Assembly (NCBI RefSeq): GCF_903652925.1 | Contig: NZ_CAHLAR010000005.1 | Coordinates: 310,001 to 374,000, forward strand | Direction: 5' to 3' | DNA from: Achromobacter anxifer | GTDB taxonomy: Bacteria; Pseudomonadota; Gammaproteobacteria; Burkholderiales; Burkholderiaceae_B | DNA: 64,000 nucleotides | Shown here: in pieces, positions 33,273 to 41,202 of the stretch | How positions within the stretch are numbered: the stretch's first letter is position 1 | Layout: each line of letters begins with the position of its first letter | The notes under the pieces: generated by a model | What the model saw: only the letters and a program-made list of their open reading frames with translations | Told to the model about the DNA's origin: nothing | The model's database searches: none | Position numbers and translations under genes: made by a program

Positions 33273-33611
33273 TCAAATTTCTGCCTCATCACCATAGTAG
33301 GGTTTGCGGCCGAGCATCCTCAGCGCGTCGCTCAGGCTCAGATCTTCGTGCAGTGTCTTACACACCGCCTGGGCGATGCCTGTGACTCCTTTGCTGGCCC
33401 AGACGTGGTACGTAGTCTCGTCCTGCTCGGTGACAATGAGCTTCATGCCGGGCGTTCTGTTCGTCCTGCCCCCTACAACCGTGACCAGCTTGAACCGCTT
33501 GTGAGCGATGTCGGCGCGCGCCACTTTCGGGTACTCGCGCTGCTTCGGCATCGGCATGCCGCGCCGGCCTGACATAAATCCTTGAATGCTCCAGTCTGCG
33601 TATTCACCCAT
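33273..33611 (-). CDS. Hypothetical small protein
   Basis: 112 residues, basic in its first half (SGRRGMPMPKQREYPKVARA) with strands KLIVTEQDETTYHVWA later. ATG 33611 is preceded by CTGGAG 6 bases upstream, within a CCAACCTGGAG leader that resembles those of other minus-strand genes here. Divergent from the H-NS-like gene. No family recognised. Confidence 0.7.
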   Translation of the reverse strand: MGEYADWSIQGFMSGRRGMPMPKQREYPKVARADIAHKRFKLVTVVGGRTNRTPGMKLIVTEQDETTYHVWASKGVTGIAQAVCKTLHEDLSLSDALRMLGRKPYYGDEAEI

Positions 33612-33737
33612 TTGTAACTCCAGGTTGGTTGTCCTGTTCTCGTATAGCAGGCAACAGTACCGTTGCGCTGTGCCGGAGCCGGAAATCGGTTATAAGGCCC
33701 GGACCAATCATTTCACTACAGACAACAAGGAAACACG

Positions 33738-34112
33738 ATGGTTCGCATGGCGTACACAGTCGAACATGCAAAGATTCAGCGACAGATCGACAAGCTCCAG
33801 AAGCAGCAGGAAGCGTTACTTCAACGCCAGAGAAAGCCTGCTATCGAGGGCATCGTCAAACAGATGCGTGAGCTTGGGATCTCTCCCTCTGATATCGCGG
33901 CCGCCTTTGGCGAAAAAGCACCAAAAGCCAAGGGCCGAAAAGTGAAGAAGGCCGCGCAGCCGGCTGCCGCTCCGGCAAAAAAGAGGCAATTCAAGACCAA
34001 GTACCGCCATCCTGAGTCTGGCGAGACCTGGACGGGCCTGGGCCGGGCTCCGCGCTGGCTGGTTGCGGCCGAACTGCAAGGCCAGTCACGAGAGGAGTTT
34101 CTGGTTGAGTAA
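33738..34112 (+). CDS. H-NS-family nucleoid protein
   Basis: 124 residues. A coiled-coil oligomerisation part (about 10-45, IQRQIDKLQKQQEALLQRQR) and a basic Ala/Lys-rich linker precede a C-terminal DNA-binding motif KYRHPESGETWTGLGRAPRWL. The latter is the H-NS hook in the form seen in Burkholderiales proteins. Such proteins bind AT-rich DNA and silence transcription; plasmid copies help hide acquired genes from the host. The spaced AT-rich promoters of this window are plausible targets, which is inference. CAAGGAAACACG precedes the start. Confidence 0.9.
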   Translation: MVRMAYTVEHAKIQRQIDKLQKQQEALLQRQRKPAIEGIVKQMRELGISPSDIAAAFGEKAPKAKGRKVKKAAQPAAAPAKKRQFKTKYRHPESGETWTGLGRAPRWLVAAELQGQSREEFLVE

Positions 34113-34132
34113 TTCCGGCCAATGTTTCTATA

Positions 34133-34158
34133 CCAAGAGTGTTTTAATCACTTCTTGG
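34133..34158 (+). promoter_or_regulatory. Hairpin near a ribosome-binding site
   Basis: An imperfect inverted repeat, CCAAGAGTG with CACTTCTTGG (one bulge), whose right arm ends at the TTGGAGGA ribosome site of the gene at 34166. If it folds in the mRNA it would partly hide that site. Confidence 0.35.
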
Positions 34159-34165
34159 AGGAAAT

Positions 34166-35182
34166 ATGGGTGGAAATGCATTGAGCGTGCCTTCGGTGCG
34201 TCTGACCGTTGAGAACTACACTCGCTTGGAGAATGACCTGCTGGCCAAGCTTCGCGAGATGTATCCGCAAACAAAATTTGCTGCGGTACAGTCGTATCGT
34301 AGCAAAGCGGATTTCGGGGACCTGGACATGCTGGTGGGCGATTCGGCTTTCGATTCGCGCAAGGCAGCTCAGGCGCTCGGCGCCGTCGAGGTCGTGCCCA
34401 ACGGGCCTGTGACGTCGTTCGGGCTGCGGGTGAATCTTGCTGTTCAAGACCATGCCGGCAACCTATTCCAGGTCGACTTCATCAAGGTGACGTCAGCTGA
34501 GTTCGAGTATGCGAAGGGCTACTTCGCGTTCAACGACCTCGGCAACCTGGTTGGCCGGGTAGCGCACAAGATGGGTCTGGCCCACAAGCACAACGGGCTC
34601 TACTTTTACGTGCGAGACGGCGATTACATGTTCCGGGAAATCCTCCTTACCGAGGATTACGGTGCTGCGCTGTCTGCTATGGGTTACGATCCTGTCCGGT
34701 TTGCTGCTGGGTTCGACACGCCAGAAGACCTCTTTGAATACACGGCGTCCTCGCCGTTTTTCAACCGAGACATCTTCCTGCTCGACAACCGAAACGCAAA
34801 GTCGCGCGTGCGCGACAGCAAGCGCAAGACCTACATGCAGTTTTTGGACTGGTGTGAAGGTCGCAGTGTCGCCGGTCAGCATGTCTTTCCTAAAGACAAG
34901 GCTGCCTGGTTGCCACGCCTCTACGCGTGCTTCCCTGGCTTCCAAGCGGAGCACGAGAAGGCTCTGGCGGACTTGGCCAAGGCACGTGCCGTCAAGGCAA
35001 AGTTCAACGGCGGCATGGTGGGCGAATGGACCGGCCTGGCTAACAAGGAACTGGGTCTGGTGATGAAATCGTTTCGCGAGTCATTCCCGACGCAAGATGC
35101 CCTTCAGGATTATGTCCTCGCTACGGATGAAGATGACCTGAAGTCTCGCGTACTCGAGCTCAAGTCTCAGCTTTTCGCGTAA
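34166..35182 (+). CDS. Nucleotidyltransferase-like phage-type protein
   Basis: 338 residues. The start 'MGGNALSVPSVRLTVENYTRLENDL' and the motif SKADFGDLDMLVGDS (about 46-60) fit a nucleotidyltransferase fold in which GD.D binds metal; a possible third carboxylate is in FQVDFIK near residue 108. Similar proteins with MGG-K/N-AL starts are found in large phages. The C-terminal half is helical. A polymerase-beta-like transfer of a nucleotide to RNA, DNA or protein is the likely chemistry. The TTGGAGGAA site is strong. Confidence 0.65.
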   Translation: MGGNALSVPSVRLTVENYTRLENDLLAKLREMYPQTKFAAVQSYRSKADFGDLDMLVGDSAFDSRKAAQALGAVEVVPNGPVTSFGLRVNLAVQDHAGNLFQVDFIKVTSAEFEYAKGYFAFNDLGNLVGRVAHKMGLAHKHNGLYFYVRDGDYMFREILLTEDYGAALSAMGYDPVRFAAGFDTPEDLFEYTASSPFFNRDIFLLDNRNAKSRVRDSKRKTYMQFLDWCEGRSVAGQHVFPKDKAAWLPRLYACFPGFQAEHEKALADLAKARAVKAKFNGGMVGEWTGLANKELGLVMKSFRESFPTQDALQDYVLATDEDDLKSRVLELKSQLFA

Positions 35183-35190
35183 GTGACTCA

Positions 35191-35216
35191 ATGCCCGCAT
35201 CTGCGGGCATCTTTTC
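35191..35216. terminator. Terminator between convergent genes
   Basis: Stem ATGCCCG(CA)/(TG)CGGGCAT (35191-35210) followed by CTTTTC. It lies between genes ending at 35182 and 35218. Confidence 0.75.
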
Positions 35217-35217
35217 A

Positions 35218-35544
35218 TCAGCTAAGCAAGCCGCCCAGCACGTCGCCAGCCGCTTCGAGCGCACCGCTTACCGCCGCTTCGAGCGCACCGCTTACCGCCG
35301 CGCCAGCCATGTCTGCGGCGCCTGATGCCAGGCTCGAGATGCCGTCCGCAAGGTCACTCATCAGGCCAGGCTCGGTCGCGACGTCCACTGCGATATCCGC
35401 CACCTCCAGGGCGCCTTCCACATTGTCGGAGCCAGACGTCTGGCTGGCTTTCTGCTGTGCTGCGGCGGTTTGCTGCTGGAGAACCTCGGCCTGCTGGAGC
35501 TGCTCAGAGTGGAGCGGGAGGGCGTTTTCAGTCTGTTGTTGCAT
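35218..35544 (-). CDS. Hypothetical protein with SGALEAA repeats
   Basis: 108 residues. The first 35 residues are Gln-rich and helical (EQLQQAEVLQQQTAAAQQK). The C-terminal half is an Ala/Gly-rich amphipathic region in which an 8-residue unit (AVSGALEA) is directly repeated, reflecting a 24-bp tandem DNA repeat. The composition resembles membrane-inserting or bacteriocin-like peptides, but this is only a resemblance. ATG 35544 was chosen over GTG 35550. Confidence 0.6.
   Translation of the reverse strand: MQQQTENALPLHSEQLQQAEVLQQQTAAAQQKASQTSGSDNVEGALEVADIAVDVATEPGLMSDLADGISSLASGAADMAGAAVSGALEAAVSGALEAAGDVLGGLLS
35251..35298 (+). repeat. 24-bp perfect tandem repeat, two copies
   Basis: Two identical 24-bp units (35251-35274 and 35275-35298) inside the coding sequence at 35218-35544. 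The unit length is a multiple of three, so copy-number changes would keep the frame. Confidence 0.95.
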
Positions 35545-35577
35545 AAGCACTCGTGGAAGTGAAAGGGATTTGGGCGG

Positions 35578-36001
35578 TCAGGCCGCGGCTGCCTCTTTGT
35601 TCATCACAGTGATGATAGAGCCCTGGCCAATCAGTACGTGAACGATCAGGCCGAAGTGCTCGAACTTGAAATTTTCGAACGGGCACGTGGGGATCGCGTT
35701 GCACGCTGCCTGGCACAACCGTGGATGCCGAGACGTCGCCAACGAGATGGAAGAACTGCTGGATGTCTTCGTCGCTGACAAAGTCCCAGTCCAAGCGCTT
35801 ACGGACCCGATCCGGGAAGTAGGCGCATTCTTCCTGGTCGGCGGCCCGCGGTCCGGGCTGTTGCAGCCTGGCCACCATCTGCATGAAGGTGGTCGATGCG
35901 GCAAACTCAGCCTGAGCCGCCTTACGGGCTTCACGCTGAGCGGCCAGCCGTTCGCAGGCGCGTTGGATTATTCGGTCTGAATTGATGAAGGTCTGGCTCA
36001 T
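35578..36001 (-). pseudogene. Frameshifted hypothetical gene
   Basis: Two overlapping frames make one plausible product. From ATG 36001 one frame reads MSQTFINSDRIIQRACERLA through FFHLVGDVSASTVV; near 35715 (minus-strand context GGTTGTGCCAGG) the sensible sequence continues in the +1 frame as CQAACNAIPTCPFENFKFEH to a stop at 35578. Without the shift the first frame runs into basic nonsense. A single-base indel, a sequencing error or a programmed shift would all give this. The product would be about 140 residues. No family recognised. Confidence 0.55.
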
Positions 36002-36037
36002 AAACGGTCGTGGTGTTTCGGAAGTGTAGATGAAAAG

Positions 36038-36065
36038 TTGGCAAAAGGCGAAAAACGGATATACT
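36038..36065 (+). promoter_or_regulatory. Promoter of the TATACT family
   Basis: -35 TTGGCA (36038-36043), 16-base spacer, -10 TATACT (36060-36065). It lies in a divergent gap and drives the unit from 36092. Confidence 0.8.
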
Positions 36066-36091
36066 GCGGTCAAATTAAGCCTGTTTTAGCC

Positions 36092-36784
36092 ATGACCTCC
36101 ACATCCCCCCCCACCACCCTTGAAGGCGCCGATGGCCCCGACGCTGCCGTCCTGGAGGCTGAGATCCGCCGGACGTTGCCTTTCGCTCTGACTGGCCAGG
36201 GTTATGAGCTGAATCACTACTCCCCGGGATCCTATCTCGCGTCCGTGCGTCCTCAAGCAGTCATGGCGCTCCTGGTGGAGCTGGATCAGCTGCGCCAGGC
36301 TGTTCATGCCCTGGGACCGAAGAGCGAGCTTTCGCCTATGAGCCCGGAAATCATCGCTCTGTTCTCGGCGAATGCACGTTCGGTATTGACGCCAGATCCG
36401 GTGCAAACGCGGATGCAGACCTCGGAACACTGGTTGCGCAGTCTGCGAAGGGCCGCGAAGGACATCTACGCCGAATTCAAGCTGTTGAGCCAGGACGGGC
36501 TTGTAGCCTTGGATCAGCGGCACACTCCCACCGGCGTCTCACTGATGCAGTTGCTGGCCGGGGTGGCCACGTCGCTCAAGGCTGATGTTGGCGCCGGCGA
36601 GCAGGAGGGCCTCCACCCTCTGGTTGTTGCAATGCAGGCTCTCGTCGCACGCATCGAACAGGTTCCAGACCAAGACCTGCTGGCGCTGGAGGAGGATCCC
36701 CAGGAACGTTCGCAAGTTGCCCTGTTGGCGGCGATCGCCAAGCATGCCATCGAGCACTATCTCGACGCAAAGGATGTGAAATGA
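36092..36784 (+). CDS. Hypothetical helical protein
   Basis: 230 residues, almost wholly helical after about residue 30, with leucine-rich stretches (MALLVELDQLRQAVHALG; LMQLLAGVATSLKADV; ALVARIEQVPDQDLLALEE). ATG 36092 lies about 20 bases after the expected transcript start. It overlaps the next gene by 4 bases. No family recognised. Confidence 0.7.
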   Translation: MTSTSPPTTLEGADGPDAAVLEAEIRRTLPFALTGQGYELNHYSPGSYLASVRPQAVMALLVELDQLRQAVHALGPKSELSPMSPEIIALFSANARSVLTPDPVQTRMQTSEHWLRSLRRAAKDIYAEFKLLSQDGLVALDQRHTPTGVSLMQLLAGVATSLKADVGAGEQEGLHPLVVAMQALVARIEQVPDQDLLALEEDPQERSQVALLAAIAKHAIEHYLDAKDVK

Positions 36785-37323
36785 TGCAGTTTTTGGCCGC
36801 CAAGGGCTTCACGACGACCTACAAGGAGCGGTTCGCTGCCGCTGTCGCAACCATCGTTGGCAAGATTCCGCCTGCTAAGCTCGTCGATGAATGGCTCGAC
36901 AACGTCGAGGTCGATGGCGCCCATCGCCTTCAGCACTGGGTGGGTCTCAATCTGCCGCGGGCCATCGACTGGGCGCAGTGCATCGTGGTGCTTGACGCCG
37001 CGCACGTGCTGGCCGCGGATCCCGAAGAGGGGGCGGATCACGAGCCCTGGCAGGACCCGACCGCGCCAGCTCCCTCTGCCGAGCTGCCGGACCATGACCT
37101 GGAAGAGCTGCCTCTGGCTATCGCCAACGCTGAATCGCTGGCCGACGCCCTCGATGCGACAGTAGGCGCCTTGGACCATTTGGCTGTGCCGGATGTGGCG
37201 GGCCTTACGGCGAATCAGGTGCTAGGCCGTAGCGCAACTGCGCTCCGGACCCTGAAAGCCGCGGTGATTGCTCAGACCGATCTCGCACCTGCCAACCTGG
37301 CTAGCATGGCGCACGCGGCCTGA
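36781..37323 (+). CDS. Hypothetical protein
   Basis: 180 residues. The N-terminal half includes 'TTTYKERFAAAVATIVGKIPPAKLVDEWLD'; the C-terminal half is acidic then Ala/Leu-rich and helical. Its start (ATGATG) overlaps the preceding stop, so translation is coupled. No family recognised. Confidence 0.65.
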   Translation: MMQFLAAKGFTTTYKERFAAAVATIVGKIPPAKLVDEWLDNVEVDGAHRLQHWVGLNLPRAIDWAQCIVVLDAAHVLAADPEEGADHEPWQDPTAPAPSAELPDHDLEELPLAIANAESLADALDATVGALDHLAVPDVAGLTANQVLGRSATALRTLKAAVIAQTDLAPANLASMAHAA

Positions 37324-37333
37324 AAGGACTCGA

Positions 37334-37870
37334 ATGTCATCACCGTTTTTACCCCTCGCAATCGGGCTCCTCGTGATCCTGGTGGGCTTCCTGATTCAAC
37401 GCATTCGCAACGAGAAGCGCAACAACGACAACCTTGCGAGTGCTTTGCGCTGGCAGGAGAAGCAGTATGACCATGCCGAGGATGAGCATCAGAAGATCCT
37501 CTGGTGCTTCTATGGGCTTCTTGAAGCTACCTGTGCGCCACGTGGCGCATCCCAGTCCTATTCCACGGTTGCAGTCCACGCCGCACTCTTGCTCGTGAGC
37601 GCGAGCCAGGACGTGCGTGCGTCAGTCTTTCGTCAAGGGATCACGAAGGCGGACGCTCGTCACAAGCTGTGGGCCGATGCCAGCCCGACCCATGCGAAGC
37701 TCGGGGCGGATATCGACGCGCTCAAGGACCCTGTCCTCAACGGACTGTGGGCCACGCAGACAGCTGAGGCAATGATGCAAATCGCTCGCTATGCGTACGC
37801 GAAAGCGCAGGGATTTTCCTATACCTGTGATGACCGGCCGGCGCACGATCAGACCGTTGCGGCCGCATAG
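37334..37870 (+). CDS. Membrane-anchored hypothetical protein
   Basis: 178 residues: an N-terminal anchor (about 4-21, PFLPLAIGLLVILVGFLI) followed by a basic stretch and a soluble helical domain with VAVHAALLLVSASQDVR and ATQTAEAMMQIARYAYAKA. TGAAAGGACTC precedes ATG 37334. Third gene of the unit starting at 36092. No family recognised. Confidence 0.7.
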   Translation: MSSPFLPLAIGLLVILVGFLIQRIRNEKRNNDNLASALRWQEKQYDHAEDEHQKILWCFYGLLEATCAPRGASQSYSTVAVHAALLLVSASQDVRASVFRQGITKADARHKLWADASPTHAKLGADIDALKDPVLNGLWATQTAEAMMQIARYAYAKAQGFSYTCDDRPAHDQTVAAA

Positions 37871-37904
37871 TCCAGGACTACTTCCCGCTACAAACAGTAC
37901 CCCC

Positions 37905-38648
37905 ATGATCACCTGTGTTTCCCTGACTGGCGCCGACGACAACGTGGCCGTCGACGATCTGATCGACCTGGCTGAGCGCTATGATGCGTTCGTACCCCCG
38001 GAATGGGGCATTCTATATTTCCCTGAAAAGGAAGGAACGCCTCGCAACCCTTCCGCGCGCTGGCGCGCCGAGTTCTTGGAAGTGCAGCTGCCGTTGGTTG
38101 CGGCTCATCTGTGCGGCGAGCAGGTATTCCGCGAGATCCTGGCTGGCGACAAAAAGCGCATCCGCGACCTGCGCCAGTACGGCCGGCTCCAGGTCAACAT
38201 CAATGCCCGCCAGCGCATTTTCACCGATGAAGAGGTCCGGGCCGTCTACGACGCGCTGCTGGGCGACGGTGCGAGCATCATCATGCAGCACCACCAGGAT
38301 TCCGCCGCACTCATCGAAGCCTACCTTGACTCGAAGCTCGAGGACCTGGACCAATGCAGCCTGCTGTTCGATTCGTCAAAGGGGAAGGGCATACTGCCGG
38401 ACCAGTGGCGAGAGCCCTTCATCGCGCATGCTGGCTCGGTGTACTGCGGCTATGCCGGCGGGTTGGGGCCCGACACCATCGTGAATGCGCTGCCTCGCAT
38501 CCAGGCGGCTGCCGCTGACGAGCCATTCTGGATCGACATGGAGTCCGGCATCCGCACGGACAACGAGTTCGATCTCGCAAAGGCTGGCGCTGTCCTCAGC
38601 CGCTCGCATGGCCAATGGAGCTACAACATCTTGGCGGAGCGCCTCTAA
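37905..38648 (+). CDS. TIM-barrel-like protein, paralogue B
   Basis: 247 residues, paralogous to the protein at 9962. The shared blocks are SLTGADDN.AVDDLIDLAERY, EWGILYFP...GTPRNP, AAHLCGE, VYCGYAGGLGPDTI and FWIDMESGIR...FDLAKAG. This copy is longer in the middle. Strand/helix alternation and the glycine-rich turn before the last strands suggest a phosphate-binding barrel of the PRAI or ribulose-phosphate class. No catalytic residue assignment is attempted. Confidence 0.7.
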   Translation: MITCVSLTGADDNVAVDDLIDLAERYDAFVPPEWGILYFPEKEGTPRNPSARWRAEFLEVQLPLVAAHLCGEQVFREILAGDKKRIRDLRQYGRLQVNINARQRIFTDEEVRAVYDALLGDGASIIMQHHQDSAALIEAYLDSKLEDLDQCSLLFDSSKGKGILPDQWREPFIAHAGSVYCGYAGGLGPDTIVNALPRIQAAAADEPFWIDMESGIRTDNEFDLAKAGAVLSRSHGQWSYNILAERL

Positions 38649-38672
38649 GGCGGCCGTTCGAAAGGATTCGTG

Positions 38673-39017
38673 ATGTCACGCTGGAATCCCCTTCATGTCC
38701 GAGCGGAGGTGGCGGCGGCTAAGCTTCATGGGCACCTGGCCATCAATGGCGCGGTGGGCCCTGGGCTGCTGTTGCTGCTCCGCGTCCTGCTCCTGGGCAT
38801 TCCAGCGCGGCTGCTGGCTGCGGTAGGCATGGTCGTGCTCGCTGCGTGCAGTGTTCTGCGCGCGCTGCTCGAAGCGCTTGCGCTGGTCGTAGCCCTGGTG
38901 TTATCCCCATTCATGTACTGGGTGCTGACCAAGAACGCTGCGTATTCCGCGGCCGCACAGGAGAAGGCAGAGGCTGCCGCCCTGGAGAGCTTCCGAGATG
39001 GCTCGCGGTCCTCGTAG
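38673..39017 (+). CDS. Membrane protein
   Basis: 114 residues with a long hydrophobic core (about 27-90, LLLLLRVLLLGIPARLLAAV then a second and third helix to FMYWVLT) and a soluble acidic tail. GAAAGGATTCG precedes the start; GTG 38670 is a possible alternative. It overlaps the next gene by 20 bases. No family recognised. Confidence 0.7.
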   Translation: MSRWNPLHVRAEVAAAKLHGHLAINGAVGPGLLLLLRVLLLGIPARLLAAVGMVVLAACSVLRALLEALALVVALVLSPFMYWVLTKNAAYSAAAQEKAEAAALESFRDGSRSS

Positions 39018-39393
39018 CCGGCGAGAAGCTGCTCGAACGCTGTCGGAATGGGCGGCCTTTGACATTGCTCCGGTCATCGCCCACCTGCGCAAGCACACCG
39101 TCTTCAACGTCGACCTGATCGAGCAGATGCTGATCTTCGCGATCACGCACGGGGGCACCGGTGCCCCCGCGGCCTGGGCCATCGAACTGTGCCCGATCGT
39201 GCCGGCGCTGTTGCCGCCCCCGCCGCGATACTTCTCAGGGCTGCTCGATGCAGCCGGCAAGCCCTATGCGACGGACTCCCCGCTCCATGCGGTGCGCTAC
39301 CGTGAATCAGACGCAAAGCATGTCGCGACCCGGCTACCGGCCCCAAGTGGCCAGCAGTGGCGCGTGGTCCCGCATCCCGCGATTCCGGTGTGA
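38998..39393 (+). CDS. Hypothetical protein
   Basis: 131 residues; basic start (MARGPRSRREAART), then a helical region and a Pro-rich segment (CPIVPALLPPPPRYFSGLLD). GGAGAG lies upstream of ATG 38998 inside the preceding gene. It is probably the last gene of the unit. No family recognised. Confidence 0.65.
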   Translation: MARGPRSRREAARTLSEWAAFDIAPVIAHLRKHTVFNVDLIEQMLIFAITHGGTGAPAAWAIELCPIVPALLPPPPRYFSGLLDAAGKPYATDSPLHAVRYRESDAKHVATRLPAPSGQQWRVVPHPAIPV

Positions 39394-39476
39394 CCGTGGT
39401 GCGCCGGCGGCGCCGAGATGTGCAGCTATACGTGGGTGGCTCGCCACTCCTGACCAACCAACGTAGAGGAAACACC

Positions 39477-39689
39477 ATGAAAACCCTGAACATTGATCGA
39501 GCAGAGACCGATTTGCTGGTATTGGCGCTGCAAGTACGCATTTGCCACATCGAAACCGGCACGTCGAGCCTGCGCGCCAACGACGCCATCGCGCAAGGCA
39601 ATCACAAGCTGGTGAAGGCCCTGGAGCCTTCCCAGCGCGCTGTGATTGCGGACTCCGAGGCACTGATCAAAAAGCTGCTCCAGAGCTAG
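39477..39689 (+). CDS. Hypothetical small helical protein
   Basis: 70 residues, helical (AETDLLVLALQVRICHIETG, QRAVIADSEALIKKLL). Its start is preceded by ACCAACC and then AGAGGAAACACCATG, a leader exactly shared with the minus-strand gene at 43943-44440. A terminator follows. No family recognised. Confidence 0.7.
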   Translation: MKTLNIDRAETDLLVLALQVRICHIETGTSSLRANDAIAQGNHKLVKALEPSQRAVIADSEALIKKLLQS

Positions 39690-39705
39690 CGTTAGCGCCA
39701 ACTCA

Positions 39706-39737
39706 AAGCCACCTCCCTTCGGCGGTGGCTTTTTTTG
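39706..39737 (+). terminator. Rho-independent terminator
   Basis: Stem AAGCCACC/GGTGGCTT (39706-39713 with 39724-39731), loop of 10 bases, then a T-run. Confidence 0.9.
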
Positions 39738-39744
39738 CGCGATG

Positions 39745-39773
39745 TGGGCACATTTCTCTTTTGTGGGTATACT
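39745..39773 (+). promoter_or_regulatory. Promoter of the TATACT family
   Basis: -35 TGGGCA (39745-39750), 17-base spacer, -10 TATACT (39768-39773). Confidence 0.7.
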
Positions 39774-39814
39774 CCGAAATACGTGAAACGCCAACAACAG
39801 TAGAAAGGTTTTCA

Positions 39815-40309
39815 ATGCTTGAAATTCTGACGAATGCCATTTTTGGCGACCCGGCGCACATTGTCGGGCAGTACATCGTCGCCGCCGCCTTGATGCTCAC
39901 GGTAGCAGCCATCACGTACGGCGTGGCGGCCATTTACGGGCGCCGTAACAGCCGCATGCGTGCGGAGCGCGCTCGACAGCGCATGGGCATCGAATCGCAC
40001 GAGCACGAGGCCCAGGCCCGTCAACCGGCGTCCACCGCGCACCGCTCCTCTTGGGCTCCCGCGCGCAGCTCCAGTGGCTCGCGCTCCAGCACTTCCTCCA
40101 ACCTCCATTCGAGTGGTTCGCGTCGCGGCAACGACAATTCCAGCGACAACGGCGCCGTTGGCCACGCCATGATGGCTGGCGACAATGACAGTTGCAACTC
40201 GCGCGGCAGCTGGTTCCCTTCGGCGAGCAGTTTCTGCGGTGGGGACAGCAGCAGCAGCGGCGGCGACAGTGGTGGTGGCGGTGATGGCGGCGGTGGCGGC
40301 GGCGACTGA
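39815..40309 (+). CDS. Membrane-anchored Ser/Gly/Asp-rich protein
   Basis: 164 residues. One membrane helix (about 17-40, VGQYIVAAALMLTVAAITYG) is followed by a basic stretch, then a long low-complexity tail: Ser/Arg/Asn-rich (about 75-115) and finally a Gly/Asp run with two Cys. GAAAGG precedes ATG 39815. The layout (anchor, basic linker, disordered acidic tail) resembles small envelope proteins of the DUF1190/'GGDGGG' type, but no family is certain. Confidence 0.7.
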   Translation: MLEILTNAIFGDPAHIVGQYIVAAALMLTVAAITYGVAAIYGRRNSRMRAERARQRMGIESHEHEAQARQPASTAHRSSWAPARSSSGSRSSTSSNLHSSGSRRGNDNSSDNGAVGHAMMAGDNDSCNSRGSWFPSASSFCGGDSSSSGGDSGGGGDGGGGGGD

Positions 40310-40406
40310 GATACGACTCACACCCATCTCTACCGACATAGAAGCAGCAGAAAGGAAAGCGAGTGAGCTGACCGGACACCCTTACTTCAGCCCGCCCGCA
40401 AGCAGT

Positions 40407-40634
40407 ATGAAACTCGAATCAACCTGGAAAAAGCCGTCCCCTCTTCGTGGCGGCCCTCCCCTGATAACCCTCCATGAGCTGGCGAAGGACTTCGGAGTCA
40501 GCGCTCGCTCCCTCAGCAATTTGATGTGCCGCCGTGCGGGACCATCACCCGTAAGGCGATTTGAAACAGGGACCTACTACCGTCGCGCCGAGGTGGCGGC
40601 TTGGTGGCGCGACAACTGCGCCGATTACGCTTGA
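40407..40634 (+). CDS. Helix-turn-helix (excisionase-like) protein
   Basis: 75 residues. 'PLITLHELAKDFGVSARSLS' is a helix-turn-helix start, followed by a wing with RFETGTYYRRAEVAAWW, as in MerR/excisionase-like small DNA-binding proteins. It lacks a clear ribosome site and follows a 97-base gap. It could regulate the neighbouring units or act as a recombination accessory factor; no integrase is visible. Confidence 0.65.
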   Translation: MKLESTWKKPSPLRGGPPLITLHELAKDFGVSARSLSNLMCRRAGPSPVRRFETGTYYRRAEVAAWWRDNCADYA

Positions 40635-40652
40635 TCACGAACAATCCACGCT

Positions 40653-41195
40653 ATGACTACTGCAATTCAAACCCCCCCTCTGCAAAACCCACCGGCTGTT
40701 ATCAGGACTCGCGACGGCCGTGAACTCTCGATCGCCTCGCTGCTGGGCCGCGGCGGTATCTATGGCGCCTCGCGGGCCAGCATTCCGGAGCGCCCGGCGA
40801 TGTGGCGCCAGCTTCGTGAAGAAGGCTGGCCGATCATCAGCACCTGGATCGACGAGGCCGACGTGGGCGCCACTGGAGACTTCGCCGAGCTCTGGGCACG
40901 CATCGAACGTGAGATCCGTCAGGCCGCCGGGCTGATGCTCTACGCCGAAGCCAGCGACTTCCCCCTGAAGGGCGCGTTGATCGAGGTCGGGATCGCCCTG
41001 GGAGCCGGCAAGCCCGTGGCTGTCGTCGCGCCCGACGTCGAAATTCAAGGCCCCGATTTCCGCCCGTTGGGCTCCTGGATTGCGCATCCTCGGGTCAAGG
41101 TGTTCCGCAACCGTGGTGATGCCAGGCAGTGGCTGGAGCATCAAGACAAATGGACCGCGACGGTGCTCGCGCAGGCCGGCGGCGGCAACCGGTGA
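40653..41195 (+). CDS. Nucleoside 2-deoxyribosyltransferase-like protein
   Basis: 180 residues. IYGASRASIPERPAMWRQLRE followed by 'TWIDEADVGATGDFAELWARI' and EIRQAAGLMLYAE...LKGALIEVGIALGAGKPVAVV matches the deoxyribosyltransferase-like fold. The E-x-G near the end (IEVGIA) is where the catalytic Glu sits. These proteins exchange bases on deoxyribose or cleave nucleotides. It may be co-transcribed with the HTH gene 18 bases upstream. Confidence 0.75.
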   Translation: MTTAIQTPPLQNPPAVIRTRDGRELSIASLLGRGGIYGASRASIPERPAMWRQLREEGWPIISTWIDEADVGATGDFAELWARIEREIRQAAGLMLYAEASDFPLKGALIEVGIALGAGKPVAVVAPDVEIQGPDFRPLGSWIAHPRVKVFRNRGDARQWLEHQDKWTATVLAQAGGGNR

Positions 41196-41202
41196 GAGCG
41201 CG

